NCBI RefSeq assembly: GCF_003688555.1
Contig: NZ_REFR01000009.1
Coordinates: 884,540 to 948,539, forward strand
Reading direction: 5' to 3'
From: Eilatimonas milleporae
GTDB lineage: Bacteria > Pseudomonadota > Alphaproteobacteria > Sphingomonadales > Kordiimonadaceae
DNA length: 64,000 bases
Position 1 is the first letter of the stretch. Every line of letters starts with the position of its first letter. Below are positions 1 to 8,246 of the stretch, piece after piece. Below the pieces are notes generated by a model, which saw nothing but the letters and a program-made list of their open reading frames with translations, made no database searches and was not told the origin of the DNA. Made by a program: the position numbers and the translations under genes.

Positions 1-1356
1 GACGCGGCGGCGCAGGTAGAGGGCCAGCGTCCTGACGAACAGGGCGGCCCCGTCATCGGCGGTAAAGCCGACAACACCCCCCGTCACGCTGCCCCAGACC
101 GGAGGGTAAGCGGACCTGTCGGCGCGCAGATAGGGGCTGAGCATCAGCGTGCTGCGTTCATGCCCGGCCCAGACATCCCGCAAGGGTTCCAGAATGGCGC
201 CGTCAATATCCGTGACGGTGACCAGATCGTAATGCCGCAAATAAAGGGGCATATACATGAAACGGCTGCACACAGCATAACCCTTGAGACCATCGCCGCC
301 ATCCGGCAGGGGACTGAACCGGTCCACCGTCAGGTTCAGTCCGACACCGTGGCGGTCCTCAAGGTCGCGCAGCCGGGCCTCAGAGGGGTCAAAGCCCAAC
401 GCGTGAAGATGGACGAGCGTATCCGGACTGCGCTGTGCCACGCTTGCCAGATATCCATCGATAAATCCGTCCATGTAAGCGTGGTCGCACGACACCAGAA
501 ACACCGGGCCATCCGGCGCATGCCGTAAGCGCAGATCAAGCCAGGGATAGGTCTCCGCCTTGTTCAGATCGTCCGCCGTTTCCGCCTCGCCGCACAGGGC
601 TATCATTTCATCCGTGGACAATACATGCTCGACGGACCGGAAAAAATGCGTCGTGCGTCCGGATTCGCGGCGGGCTTCGGCCAGAATATTCTGAGAGTCG
701 GTAACATCCCCGCGCAGGGCGGCCAGAACGCCCGTGTGAATCAGCAGATTTTTCCGCATCCCCGGCACAGCCCGCCGGTTTAGGCTCAACGCCTCCTCCA
801 GACGGGACACATCCTGAGACGTCAACCGGCCCTCCTTGCGTCCGGGTTGCAGAGGCTGGAGCACGGCAAAGAAATGGAAATCCGCCAAATATGCCGCCCA
901 AAAGGGTGATACTGTGCGCCCCTGCAAGAGCCGGCACGCCGTCTGCTCCAATTGTGCCCAGTGGCGCTGAAAATAGAACAGGATACACAGCTCAACCCCC
1001 AGAGCCGGCGGCAAGGTCTCCAACCATTCCGGGGTCCATCTGTCCGCCAGGGCCTGGATAAAGGGTTCGGGCTCATCCGCGAAGCGGAACAGGATGGCCG
1101 CGGCCGTCACCTGATCGGCATGGCGGGACGCGGCTCCGGCCTCGTGAAAAAGAGTGTCGGCCGCCGCCACTGCCGACCGGGCACACCCAGTATCGGCATG
1201 ATACCAGTGGTATCTGGGAAAAAAGAAATGACCGTCCAGAATCCCGTCCTCCTCGATCAAGCGGACACGGTGCAGCAAGACTGCGACATCCTCGGGACCG
1301 GCGGGGTCCGGCACGGTTTCCAAAAGCTGCACGGAAGAGACATTCTGGTCGGACAT
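1..1356 (-). CDS. Putative surface-glycan glycosyltransferase-like protein (partial, 3' end outside window)
   Basis: An open frame runs from an ATG at 1356 to the window edge (452 codons) without a stop. I do not recognise a precise family. The first ~260 residues look helical and TPR-like. The second part has alternating strands and helices, with a CDHAYMDGF segment near residue 290 and a VTVTDIDG segment near 380. The latter resembles the DxD metal/nucleotide-binding motif of GT-A glycosyltransferases. The gene diverges from galE across ~165 bp and borders the capsule genes, which supports a role in surface polysaccharide synthesis. The transferase role is inference; a glycan-binding or scaffold protein is also possible. 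Confidence 0.7.
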   Translation of the reverse strand, partial: MSDQNVSSVQLLETVPDPAGPEDVAVLLHRVRLIEEDGILDGHFFFPRYHWYHADTGCARSAVAAADTLFHEAGAASRHADQVTAAAILFRFADEPEPFIQALADRWTPEWLETLPPALGVELCILFYFQRHWAQLEQTACRLLQGRTVSPFWAAYLADFHFFAVLQPLQPGRKEGRLTSQDVSRLEEALSLNRRAVPGMRKNLLIHTGVLAALRGDVTDSQNILAEARRESGRTTHFFRSVEHVLSTDEMIALCGEAETADDLNKAETYPWLDLRLRHAPDGPVFLVSCDHAYMDGFIDGYLASVAQRSPDTLVHLHALGFDPSEARLRDLEDRHGVGLNLTVDRFSPLPDGGDGLKGYAVCSRFMYMPLYLRHYDLVTVTDIDGAILEPLRDVWAGHERSTLMLSPYLRADRSAYPPVWGSVTGGVVGFTADDGAALFVRTLALYLRRRV

Positions 1357-1522
1357 ACTGTAAACCGGACAAAGGGCAGTCGCCGGGCGCGGCTTCTGAC
1401 AGCAACGACGACTGATAGTGGACAGGGATGAAGCACTTTAGACAGCCACGGTCTTGACTTACAAGGCCGCCATGCGAAGAGTGCGGGGTTTTCGTCTTCC
1501 CAGTATGAGCAGAATACCCTTC

Positions 1523-2575
1523 ATGCCGACAGTTCTCATTCCCGGTGGCGCCGGTTTTATCGGATCGCATACGGTTCTGGCCCTGCAGGCGGCAGGCTTC
1601 GATACGGTCGTCTTTGACAATCTGTCAAACGGGCACCGCGATGCTGTCACAGCAGGCGCCTTCGTCAAGGGCGACATCCGCGATGCCGCTGCCCTTGACA
1701 GGGTTTTCGAGGAACACAGGATCGACGCTGTCATCCATTTCGCCGCCCTGATCGAGGCAGGCGTCAGCGTGCGCGACCCGCTTGCGTTTTACGATAACAA
1801 TGTGTCCGGTACGCTGTGTCTTCTTGAGGCCATGCGGCGTCACGCCGTAAGGACACTGGTTTTCTCGTCCACGGCTGCGGTTTACGGCAATGCGGGCACC
1901 GCCGCGATCACGGAAACGGACGAAAAAAAGCCGATCAATCCTTACGCACACGGCAAACGGATGGTGGAACATGTGCTGGATGACATGGCCCGCGCCGAGG
2001 GGCTGCGCGCCATAGCGTTGAGATATTTCAATGCGGCCGGTGCAGACCCCGAGGGGCGCCTGGGCGAACGGCACGACCCGGAAACCCATCTGATTCCCCT
2101 GGTTATACAGGCGGCCATGGGACAACGGCCCTGCATCAAAATCTTCGGGACGGACTATGACACGCCCGACGGCACCTGTATCCGCGATTATATCCATGTC
2201 TCGGATCTGGCGGAGGCCCATGTCCTGGCCCTGAAACGCCTGCTTTCCCAAGATGAAACCGGTTCAGACACGAGCCAAAACCGCGGCAGTTTTGATGCCT
2301 TCAATCTGGGCAACGGACAGGGATATTCCGTGCGGCAGGTGATCGATACCGTCCGGTCGGTCACGGGGCAGTCCTTCAGGACCGAGGAAAGCGGTCGCCG
2401 GCCCGGTGACCCCGCCCGACTGGTCGCCAATGCAGGCCGCGCGGCGGACATACTGGGCTGGCGCCCCCGGTTCAACGCCCTTGAGGACATTGTCCGGCAT
2501 GCCTGGGCCTATGCGTCAGGCCGGGACGGCACAGGCTGCGGGAACGGCACCCACAACAGCGGAGCCATGCCGTGA
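1523..2575 (+). CDS. galE: UDP-glucose 4-epimerase
   Basis: Predicted to interconvert UDP-glucose and UDP-galactose (or the N-acetyl forms) in the cytoplasm, supplying a precursor for the adjacent capsule genes. It is an extended short-chain dehydrogenase of 350 residues, normal for GalE. The NAD-binding GGAGFIG is at residues 8-14, SSTAAVYG near 117 supplies the active-site Ser, and Y141-x3-K145 is the catalytic pair. The frame stays open upstream to 1454, but family alignment places the start at ATG 1523 or 1505; neither has a clear Shine-Dalgarno. The stop overlaps the next gene's GTG by 4 bp, so the two are translationally coupled. A related nucleotide-sugar epimerase remains possible. 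Confidence 0.93.
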   Translation: MPTVLIPGGAGFIGSHTVLALQAAGFDTVVFDNLSNGHRDAVTAGAFVKGDIRDAAALDRVFEEHRIDAVIHFAALIEAGVSVRDPLAFYDNNVSGTLCLLEAMRRHAVRTLVFSSTAAVYGNAGTAAITETDEKKPINPYAHGKRMVEHVLDDMARAEGLRAIALRYFNAAGADPEGRLGERHDPETHLIPLVIQAAMGQRPCIKIFGTDYDTPDGTCIRDYIHVSDLAEAHVLALKRLLSQDETGSDTSQNRGSFDAFNLGNGQGYSVRQVIDTVRSVTGQSFRTEESGRRPGDPARLVANAGRAADILGWRPRFNALEDIVRHAWAYASGRDGTGCGNGTHNSGAMP

Positions 2576-3399
2576 CACAGCCAATTTTACCGGTTTTCAT
2601 CGGCGGATATACAAAAAGCGGTACCACGCTTGTGGGCCGGGCGTTCGGGCTTCTGGACGGGGTCTATACCAGGGGGGAAGCGGATTATTTCCGTATTTTC
2701 CATGACCGTTTCAACGCCATGGTGCGTGAATTCAATATCAACATCCAGTTCGTCAACAAGGAAGTCTATGACGGCAGCGGCACCATACGCCCCCTAACCG
2801 AGAACCGGATGGCGGCCCTGCACCGGTCGCTGTTCACGCGCATTTTTTTCAACGATCAGCCTGTGCCGCAGGATTGCCGCGTTCTGGTTGAAAAATCGCC
2901 CCGCAACATATTCCATCTGGATGCCATACGGTTCGTTTTCCCCACGGCGCGGGTCGTCTGTGTCTACCGGGATCCGATGCCGACCTTCCGGTCACTGTGC
3001 CGGCATATGGCCGATCACCGGTCCCCGGCCTTCAACGATCCGGGCTCCGGCCCGCGCCGGGAACTGATCCATAAATTCTCGACCCGGCGCTGGCCCAATT
3101 ATGTCAAAATCGTCGAGGCGGAGCGTGATAACATCACCATCGTGCGGTATGACACCCTGAGCCGGGATCTGGATGGGTTCATGCAGTTTATCCAGGACCG
3201 CGTCATCGGACGGCAACTGCCCCTGAAAGCACCCGTGGCAAGTCTGAGCAAGGAAGCCTACCTGCAAAGCCTGCCGCCGGAACGCCGCAAAACCAGCCTG
3301 GTACAAACCGACAGCGCACAACGGATCACTCTCAGCGACGAAGAAAAAGCCATATTGGAATCAAAATGCCTGCGGCCATATGTGGATTTTGATTTTTGA
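2572..3399 (+). CDS. PAPS-dependent sulfotransferase
   Basis: Predicted to move sulfate from PAPS to a carbohydrate acceptor. The 275-residue protein has an intact 5'-phosphosulfate loop, GGYTKSGTT (residues 11-19), whose Lys15 is the expected PAPS-contacting residue. The 3'-phosphate region, ARVVCVYRDPMPTFRS, lies near residues 125-140 and contains the typical R and S. It starts at GTG 2572, inside the galE stop (GTGA), and is therefore in the galE transcription unit. The cysD/cysNC genes of the same locus can supply PAPS. Capsule repeat-unit sulfation is the most economical role; the acceptor cannot be read from the sequence. Confidence 0.85.
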   Translation: MTQPILPVFIGGYTKSGTTLVGRAFGLLDGVYTRGEADYFRIFHDRFNAMVREFNINIQFVNKEVYDGSGTIRPLTENRMAALHRSLFTRIFFNDQPVPQDCRVLVEKSPRNIFHLDAIRFVFPTARVVCVYRDPMPTFRSLCRHMADHRSPAFNDPGSGPRRELIHKFSTRRWPNYVKIVEAERDNITIVRYDTLSRDLDGFMQFIQDRVIGRQLPLKAPVASLSKEAYLQSLPPERRKTSLVQTDSAQRITLSDEEKAILESKCLRPYVDFDF

Positions 3400-3511
3400 T
3401 CCCCCGGTCTTTATCAAACCGGCATGATCACCATCCGCCCGGAGTGTGGGCGTGGACGCGGACAGGCCCGAGCCTCACAGAGGCAACATCAATCATTTCC
3501 GGAGGTCCCGT

Positions 3512-4549
3512 GTGACCAAAAAGCCGCTTCTCTATATCCATGCCGGCTATGCAAAATGCGGTAGCAGCACCATACAGGAGTTTCTGGCCGCCAACGTGGC
3601 ACGGTTTCAGCGCGAGGGCCTCGGCATTGTCGGCCATAAGATGACACTGGACCACAGTGGCCGGGCGGTGGACTTTCCCGTCGGGTATTTTGAAAAGCTT
3701 CTCCGAAAACCGGAGCAAGACCGGCGCCAAAGCCTAGCGGCCGGCCTGGAAACCCTGCACACCGAGATCCTGGACGCAGGATTGGACGGGGCCATCCTTT
3801 CGGCTGAAAACCTGGGCCAGTTGCGGACCGCCATATTGTTCGAGGGGCTGCTGGATGTCTTTGAACCACGGGTCATCATGTATGTCCGCCGTCAGGACGA
3901 CTGGATTCTGTCCGCCTGGAAACAGTGGCATTTCAAGGAGGGCAGCAAACTCGACCGCCATATCGAGCGTCATCTGCAAAAAAATGTACCGCTGTTCCGC
4001 CGGGCGCTGAAAGGGTGGCACGATCTGATCGGCCGTGAGCGCATGCATGTCCAGTATCTGAAAAGGGAGTGTCTGACAGGCGGCGACCTTCTCACCGATT
4101 TCACCACGGCAACGGGATTTGATATCGCCGAATTTGAACGTGTCGAAGACGCGAACATATCACTGCCCGACGATGTGATCGCCATTCTGTCCGAGGCACC
4201 GGCCATGTATGAGGGCCTGCATGACAACAGGGTGCTGTCCTTTTTGAAAACAACGGCGGATATCCTGAAACCGGACGGAACGGACGGCCTGGGCGCGGAA
4301 GCGCGAAAACGAATCCTGGCAGCCTATAGGGAGGAAAACAGCTGGCTGCACGAAACCTTCTTTCAGGGAAAGCCCTTCAAGGACTGGCTGGCCGTCAAAA
4401 ATACCCCCAAAACCCCCACAGACAGGCTTTCCGGTCTGACCAAGCTTGTCCTGTTGCAGACGGAAGCCCTGGTTCGCATGCGGGCAGACATCGCAGCCCT
4501 GCAAAAGCAGCTGGATGACGAACAGACCAAATCCAAACCCCAAGGATAG
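3512..4549 (+). CDS. Sulfotransferase-like protein with C-terminal coiled coil
   Basis: 345 residues from GTG 3512, chosen because a GGAGG lies 6 nt upstream; the open frame back to 3446 has no such site. The N-terminus HAGYAKCGSST (10-20) matches the sulfotransferase 5'-phosphosulfate loop with Lys15 retained. RVIMYVRRQDDWILSAW (~120-136) matches the 3'-phosphate-binding strand and helix. The last ~30 residues form a short charged coiled coil. It is related in fold to, but clearly different from, the preceding sulfotransferase, suggesting a second position or residue is modified. It is followed without a gap by the GT4 gene. Sulfotransferase activity is inferred from fold motifs only. Confidence 0.75.
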   Translation: MTKKPLLYIHAGYAKCGSSTIQEFLAANVARFQREGLGIVGHKMTLDHSGRAVDFPVGYFEKLLRKPEQDRRQSLAAGLETLHTEILDAGLDGAILSAENLGQLRTAILFEGLLDVFEPRVIMYVRRQDDWILSAWKQWHFKEGSKLDRHIERHLQKNVPLFRRALKGWHDLIGRERMHVQYLKRECLTGGDLLTDFTTATGFDIAEFERVEDANISLPDDVIAILSEAPAMYEGLHDNRVLSFLKTTADILKPDGTDGLGAEARKRILAAYREENSWLHETFFQGKPFKDWLAVKNTPKTPTDRLSGLTKLVLLQTEALVRMRADIAALQKQLDDEQTKSKPQG

Positions 4550-5701
4550 ATGGCCGGCCGGATGCATATCCTCGTCACCTCCCCCATTCCGACCCACCCA
4601 CTCAATCACGGTAACAGGGCACGTCTGAATGCCTTTTGCCGGGCCTTGAAAACACGCGGGCATGTCATTCATTTCGTGTATGGCGGTTTTGAAGGGATCA
4701 CGCGGGATCAGGAACTGGCCATGCGGGCCGCCTGGGATCATGTTCATATTATTCCCGCAATACCGGGACGCCGCCGCCAGTCACACCCTGACCATCATCT
4801 GATCGACGACTGGTATGACGACCGTCTGGACCCGGTGGTCGAGGGCATTCTGGCCCGTTGGGAGGTCGGCGCCTGTATCGCAAATTATGTCTGGTTTGCA
4901 CGCTGGCTCACACGTGTACCGGCGGACATCCCCACTTTTATCGACACGCATGATATCTTTGCCGGGCGGCACGCTCTTTTGACCGCCGCCGGCATAGAGA
5001 AAAGCTGGTTTTCCACCACCGCGACCGAGGAGGCCAAAGGCCTGAACCGCGCCCGTACCGTGATTGCCATACAACAGGGGGAGGCTGAATCATTCCGGAA
5101 ACGTATTGATTCTGAGGTGGTCACGATCGGTCATCTGACCAACCCACGGGACCGGGCCATACGCACGCCGCAGCCTTCCGCGCTCTTAAGGGTCGGATTG
5201 ATGGCCAGCGACAATCCTGTCAATGCGCATATGCTCACGGAATTGCAGGCGGCCTGGCAACGCACGCCCCATATGGATACCCATTGCACCCTGGTGATCG
5301 CAGGATCGGCCGGCAGGCTGCTTTCAGACGACAGCGGCGCTGAGATATTGGGATATGTCGAGGATGCGGAGACATTCTTTTCCCGCCTGGACCTGCTGAT
5401 CGCGCCCAATATCGGGGGGTCCGGACTGAAGATCAAGACGGTGGAGGCCCTGGCATCCGGGCTCCCAGTGGTTGCCACCAGCCATGCCATGATCGGGTTG
5501 CAGGCCAACCATGATGCACACACCTGCCCGGACCTTGACGCACTGTGTGCGATGCTTGCTGCCCTGTCGCGGAACAGCACAGAAATACACGCCCTGAAAA
5601 CGGCCGGGCAGAACAGCATTCAAAGCTATCATGCGGCGCAGGAGCAGGCTTTTGACCGCCTGTTTCCACCTGTCGGGGTCCAAGGGGAAACGCAGGCATG
5701 A
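4550..5701 (+). CDS. Glycosyltransferase family 4 (GT-B)
   Basis: A 383-residue cytoplasmic GT-B glycosyltransferase predicted to add a sugar to the capsule repeat unit. The N-terminal Rossmann domain opens with ILVTSPIPTHPLNHGN. The C-terminal domain contains LVIAGSAG, GYVEDAETFFSRLDLLIAP and GGSGLKIKTVEALASGLPVVAT, the GT4 nucleotide-sugar site with the E-x7-E-like segment near residues 290-310. ATG 4550 directly abuts the upstream TAG, and the stop overlaps the next ATG (ATGA). Sugar donor and acceptor are unknown. Confidence in the family is high. Confidence 0.9.
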   Translation: MAGRMHILVTSPIPTHPLNHGNRARLNAFCRALKTRGHVIHFVYGGFEGITRDQELAMRAAWDHVHIIPAIPGRRRQSHPDHHLIDDWYDDRLDPVVEGILARWEVGACIANYVWFARWLTRVPADIPTFIDTHDIFAGRHALLTAAGIEKSWFSTTATEEAKGLNRARTVIAIQQGEAESFRKRIDSEVVTIGHLTNPRDRAIRTPQPSALLRVGLMASDNPVNAHMLTELQAAWQRTPHMDTHCTLVIAGSAGRLLSDDSGAEILGYVEDAETFFSRLDLLIAPNIGGSGLKIKTVEALASGLPVVATSHAMIGLQANHDAHTCPDLDALCAMLAALSRNSTEIHALKTAGQNSIQSYHAAQEQAFDRLFPPVGVQGETQA

Positions 5702-7584
5702 CGGAAGGCGCGCCGCTGTATCTGATCGGGCCGTTGCCGCCGGCGCGCGGCGCCGAAGCGGCCTTGACCGCCTATATCGCGGAAAGCCTGGCCGATGAAT
5801 ATCGCGTTTTCTGTGTTCAGGACAGTTTCGCGCCGCCCCGGCCGCGACCTGCCAACGGCATTGCCGTTATCACAATACGGGATCTGGGCAAATCTCCGCA
5901 CCGCGAGGGGATCGCACGCGGTAAACGGCTCTATATTGTCGGCAATTCCGGTGACAGCTGTTATGTGCTGGACCTGATGCGGCGGTTGCCCGCACCGGCG
6001 TTGCTTGCGGATATGACGCTGCACGACTTGCGGCGCGCCTGGTACCGGAGTGGACAGGCACAGGCCACCGCGGCAGAAACGGACGGCAGCCTTGACGACA
6101 TATCGTGGCTAACCGAGCAGTTCAGTGCCTGCAAAAATGCAGCCCCCCTTCTTCAGGCGCTGGAACAGCAACGGATATCGAACGCTTTTTTCGGGGAACT
6201 GTCGGGAACCGGTTTCATCCGCCGCCTTGCCACGGCGGTTTTCTTCCCAAGCGAACGGGCCGCGGCTTTCGCGCGAACGGACCCGCCGGCAAGCGGCATT
6301 CCGGACAGCCACACAGACACCGGTGTCACCGTTACCCTTCCCCCTTTGAAGACAGAACCGCGGCAATCCGGCCGCTCCAGCCCTGCGGTATTGTGCATTC
6401 TCGGCCAGGAAGGTCCGGGAGAAGCAGTCATGGCGCACCTGGAAGAGGCGCTGGCCGTGTTGCCGCTGATTGCTACGATACAGGCCATGGGACCTGGCGA
6501 TGCCGGACTGTCCGAGGCGATTGCCGAGGCCGATCTTGTGGTCGATCTTGATGATGCCCTGATACGCAGTGTGTCCGTACCGGCATTGCGCGCCAAGGCC
6601 TGCCAGTGTCCCGTGCTGGTCCCCGGAACCGGCTGGGGCCCTGAAATCCATGGGCGGGGCATTGTACGAATGCCGCCATTTGCAGGAGCGGAGACGGCGG
6701 CAACCATTATTTTGGCGCTTCTTGGTGACCTGGATGCGCGCACGGACACAGAGCAGTTTGAGATATGTCCGATCCACGATCCGGCGCCACTTCTAACAGA
6801 CTGCTATGCGGTGTCACCCTGCCCGCCGTGTCCACCCCTGCCACCGCTGCGGGAAACGCCCACGCCATTGGAAAACGAGACCCATAGGCATGGGTGCAAA
6901 ACTCCACCACACGGACGAATTGCCATGGTCGGAGCCGTTCCGGGAAACGCGGTTCTACGCCAGATCATGCCCGACATGAACGCCATGGCCAGCACACGCT
7001 TTGCCGCGCCCGAAACGGCCAAAGCCCTTGAAGCGATGAGCGGCCTGCCCCATCCGCTGCTGCTGCCACGGCTGGGGTTTGAAGCCACGCATTTTGACCC
7101 CGGCACCCGGCAGGCAATGCCGGAAGGGCTAAGGCCGGTTGATGCCGTGTGCAATTTCAGCGATATCCCTGCCGACTTTGCGCAAGACCCGTTACATCTT
7201 GATACACAATGGTCATTTCGGGTCAGAAATGAAGAAACGGACCGGCTTTACGACAGTGACTGGTCCATAGACCGGGATCAGGGCCTGCTGTGGCGTCCGC
7301 GCACATCCATGGACGGCATCACGCTTATCCTGCTGGCCGGTCGGTCCCGCTGGACGACAATGTTCATCGAAACGGACACCGGGCCTTTTCTGATCGCGGA
7401 TTCCTTCAACAGTCAGCATCTGGATCGTGACAGACCTGCCAGAGTGGCCATTGAACGGGGCGGACTTCTATGTCTGGATATCGGTCTTCTTGCCCATGAT
7501 GGCCTGTTCCTGTTACCGCTGGACGACCTGCGAGAAAGACTTCGGCAAACCCGCTTCATCCTTTGCGACAGTAAAAAGGCATAA
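5698..7584 (+). CDS. Large uncharacterised capsule-locus protein, GT-B-like N-terminus
   Basis: 628 residues; not recognised as a known family. The start LYLIGPLPPARGAEAALTAY resembles the N-terminal strand-loop-helix of GT4 enzymes. Around residues 230-340 a second Rossmann-like segment (AVLCILGQEG, ADLVVDLDDALI, CPVLVPGTGWG) resembles a GT-B C-terminal half without a clear E-x7-E. A Pro/Cys-rich linker (CPPCPPLPPLRE, ~380) leads to a C-terminal beta-rich region with DWSIDRDQGLLWRPR. The protein may be a degenerate or unusual glycosyltransferase fused to a carbohydrate-binding-like domain. It overlaps the GT4 stop by 4 bp and is followed 3 nt later by the next gene, so a role in the same polysaccharide is inferred. 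Confidence 0.8.
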   Translation: MTEGAPLYLIGPLPPARGAEAALTAYIAESLADEYRVFCVQDSFAPPRPRPANGIAVITIRDLGKSPHREGIARGKRLYIVGNSGDSCYVLDLMRRLPAPALLADMTLHDLRRAWYRSGQAQATAAETDGSLDDISWLTEQFSACKNAAPLLQALEQQRISNAFFGELSGTGFIRRLATAVFFPSERAAAFARTDPPASGIPDSHTDTGVTVTLPPLKTEPRQSGRSSPAVLCILGQEGPGEAVMAHLEEALAVLPLIATIQAMGPGDAGLSEAIAEADLVVDLDDALIRSVSVPALRAKACQCPVLVPGTGWGPEIHGRGIVRMPPFAGAETAATIILALLGDLDARTDTEQFEICPIHDPAPLLTDCYAVSPCPPCPPLPPLRETPTPLENETHRHGCKTPPHGRIAMVGAVPGNAVLRQIMPDMNAMASTRFAAPETAKALEAMSGLPHPLLLPRLGFEATHFDPGTRQAMPEGLRPVDAVCNFSDIPADFAQDPLHLDTQWSFRVRNEETDRLYDSDWSIDRDQGLLWRPRTSMDGITLILLAGRSRWTTMFIETDTGPFLIADSFNSQHLDRDRPARVAIERGGLLCLDIGLLAHDGLFLLPLDDLRERLRQTRFILCDSKKA

Positions 7585-7587
7585 GCC

Positions 7588-8166
7588 ATGGGCACACGGG
7601 ATATCAGCAGATCGTCGTTGAAACAGGCGCATCTTTCGCGTGCGGCCGTCGACTTTACCGACTGCCTGCTGGACGCACAAAGACAGCGGTTCGAACGGGA
7701 ACGCGCCGCGATGACGACTGGGCGGACACACCGCGAAAATCCACCGGCAAGACCCCGGACATTCGAAGCCCTGGCGGAAGGGGAAGCGTTTCTGGGTACG
7801 GGGTGGAGCGATCTGCAAACAGGACCACGCGGCACCCCATACCGGTGGATGAAACGCCTTGGCACCCTTATGCTGCCCGTGGTGCTGGAGCACGGCGCCC
7901 ATATTGAAATCGATGGATACGGTATTCAACGCGGGCGCTTCCTGAAAGGCGCCAGTCTTTTTGTCGACGATTGCCCGGTGGACGGAAAATTCCGCCGGCT
8001 TGGCCTCAGACGCTGGCACTTCCAGGGGCAGATCCCCACCCTGCCCGATCAGGGCCTGCCATGCGCCATTCTGCGTCTTCAGGCCCCTGGGCTAAAAATG
8101 CTTCCGGGGTCCGACGACAGACATGCCAGCCTGGGTGTCAGCCGGGTTAAAGTCACAGGGCATTAA
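7588..8166 (+). CDS. Uncharacterised beta-rich capsule-locus protein
   Basis: 192 residues from ATG 7588, three nucleotides after the preceding stop, so the last gene of the galE operon. I do not recognise the family. The first ~55 residues are charged and helical. Residues ~58-190 look beta-rich, with a GTGWSDLQTGPRGTPYRWM segment followed by alternating hydrophobic strands. Similar GW...RW stretches occur in small beta-sandwich modules attached to some glycosyltransferases, and the upstream 628-residue protein ends in a region of comparable character. Binding of a glycan or an accessory role to its neighbour is speculative. The TAA stop lies inside the first copy of a 16-bp tandem repeat. 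Confidence 0.7.
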   Translation: MGTRDISRSSLKQAHLSRAAVDFTDCLLDAQRQRFERERAAMTTGRTHRENPPARPRTFEALAEGEAFLGTGWSDLQTGPRGTPYRWMKRLGTLMLPVVLEHGAHIEIDGYGIQRGRFLKGASLFVDDCPVDGKFRRLGLRRWHFQGQIPTLPDQGLPCAILRLQAPGLKMLPGSDDRHASLGVSRVKVTGH

Positions 8167-8222
8167 GACGGGGTACGGTTAAGACAGAGACCGGTTAAGA
8201 CAGGGGTCGGTTAAGACAGGGG
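8161..8222. repeat. 16-bp tandem repeat, about four copies
   Basis: Three near-identical 16-bp units with core CGGTTAAGACAGGGGT occupy 8176-8191, 8192-8207 and 8208-8222. A diverged copy at 8161-8175 contains the stop codon of the upstream gene. The array fills most of the gap between two convergent genes. It has no obvious dyad symmetry or T-run, so it is not a conventional terminator. Confidence 0.85.
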
Positions 8223-8246
8223 CGCATGAGGCATACAGGTCGCCGG

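Noticed and set aside
8161..8222. Possible CRISPR-like array
   Set aside because: The 16-bp units are contiguous with no spacers, so this is a simple tandem repeat.
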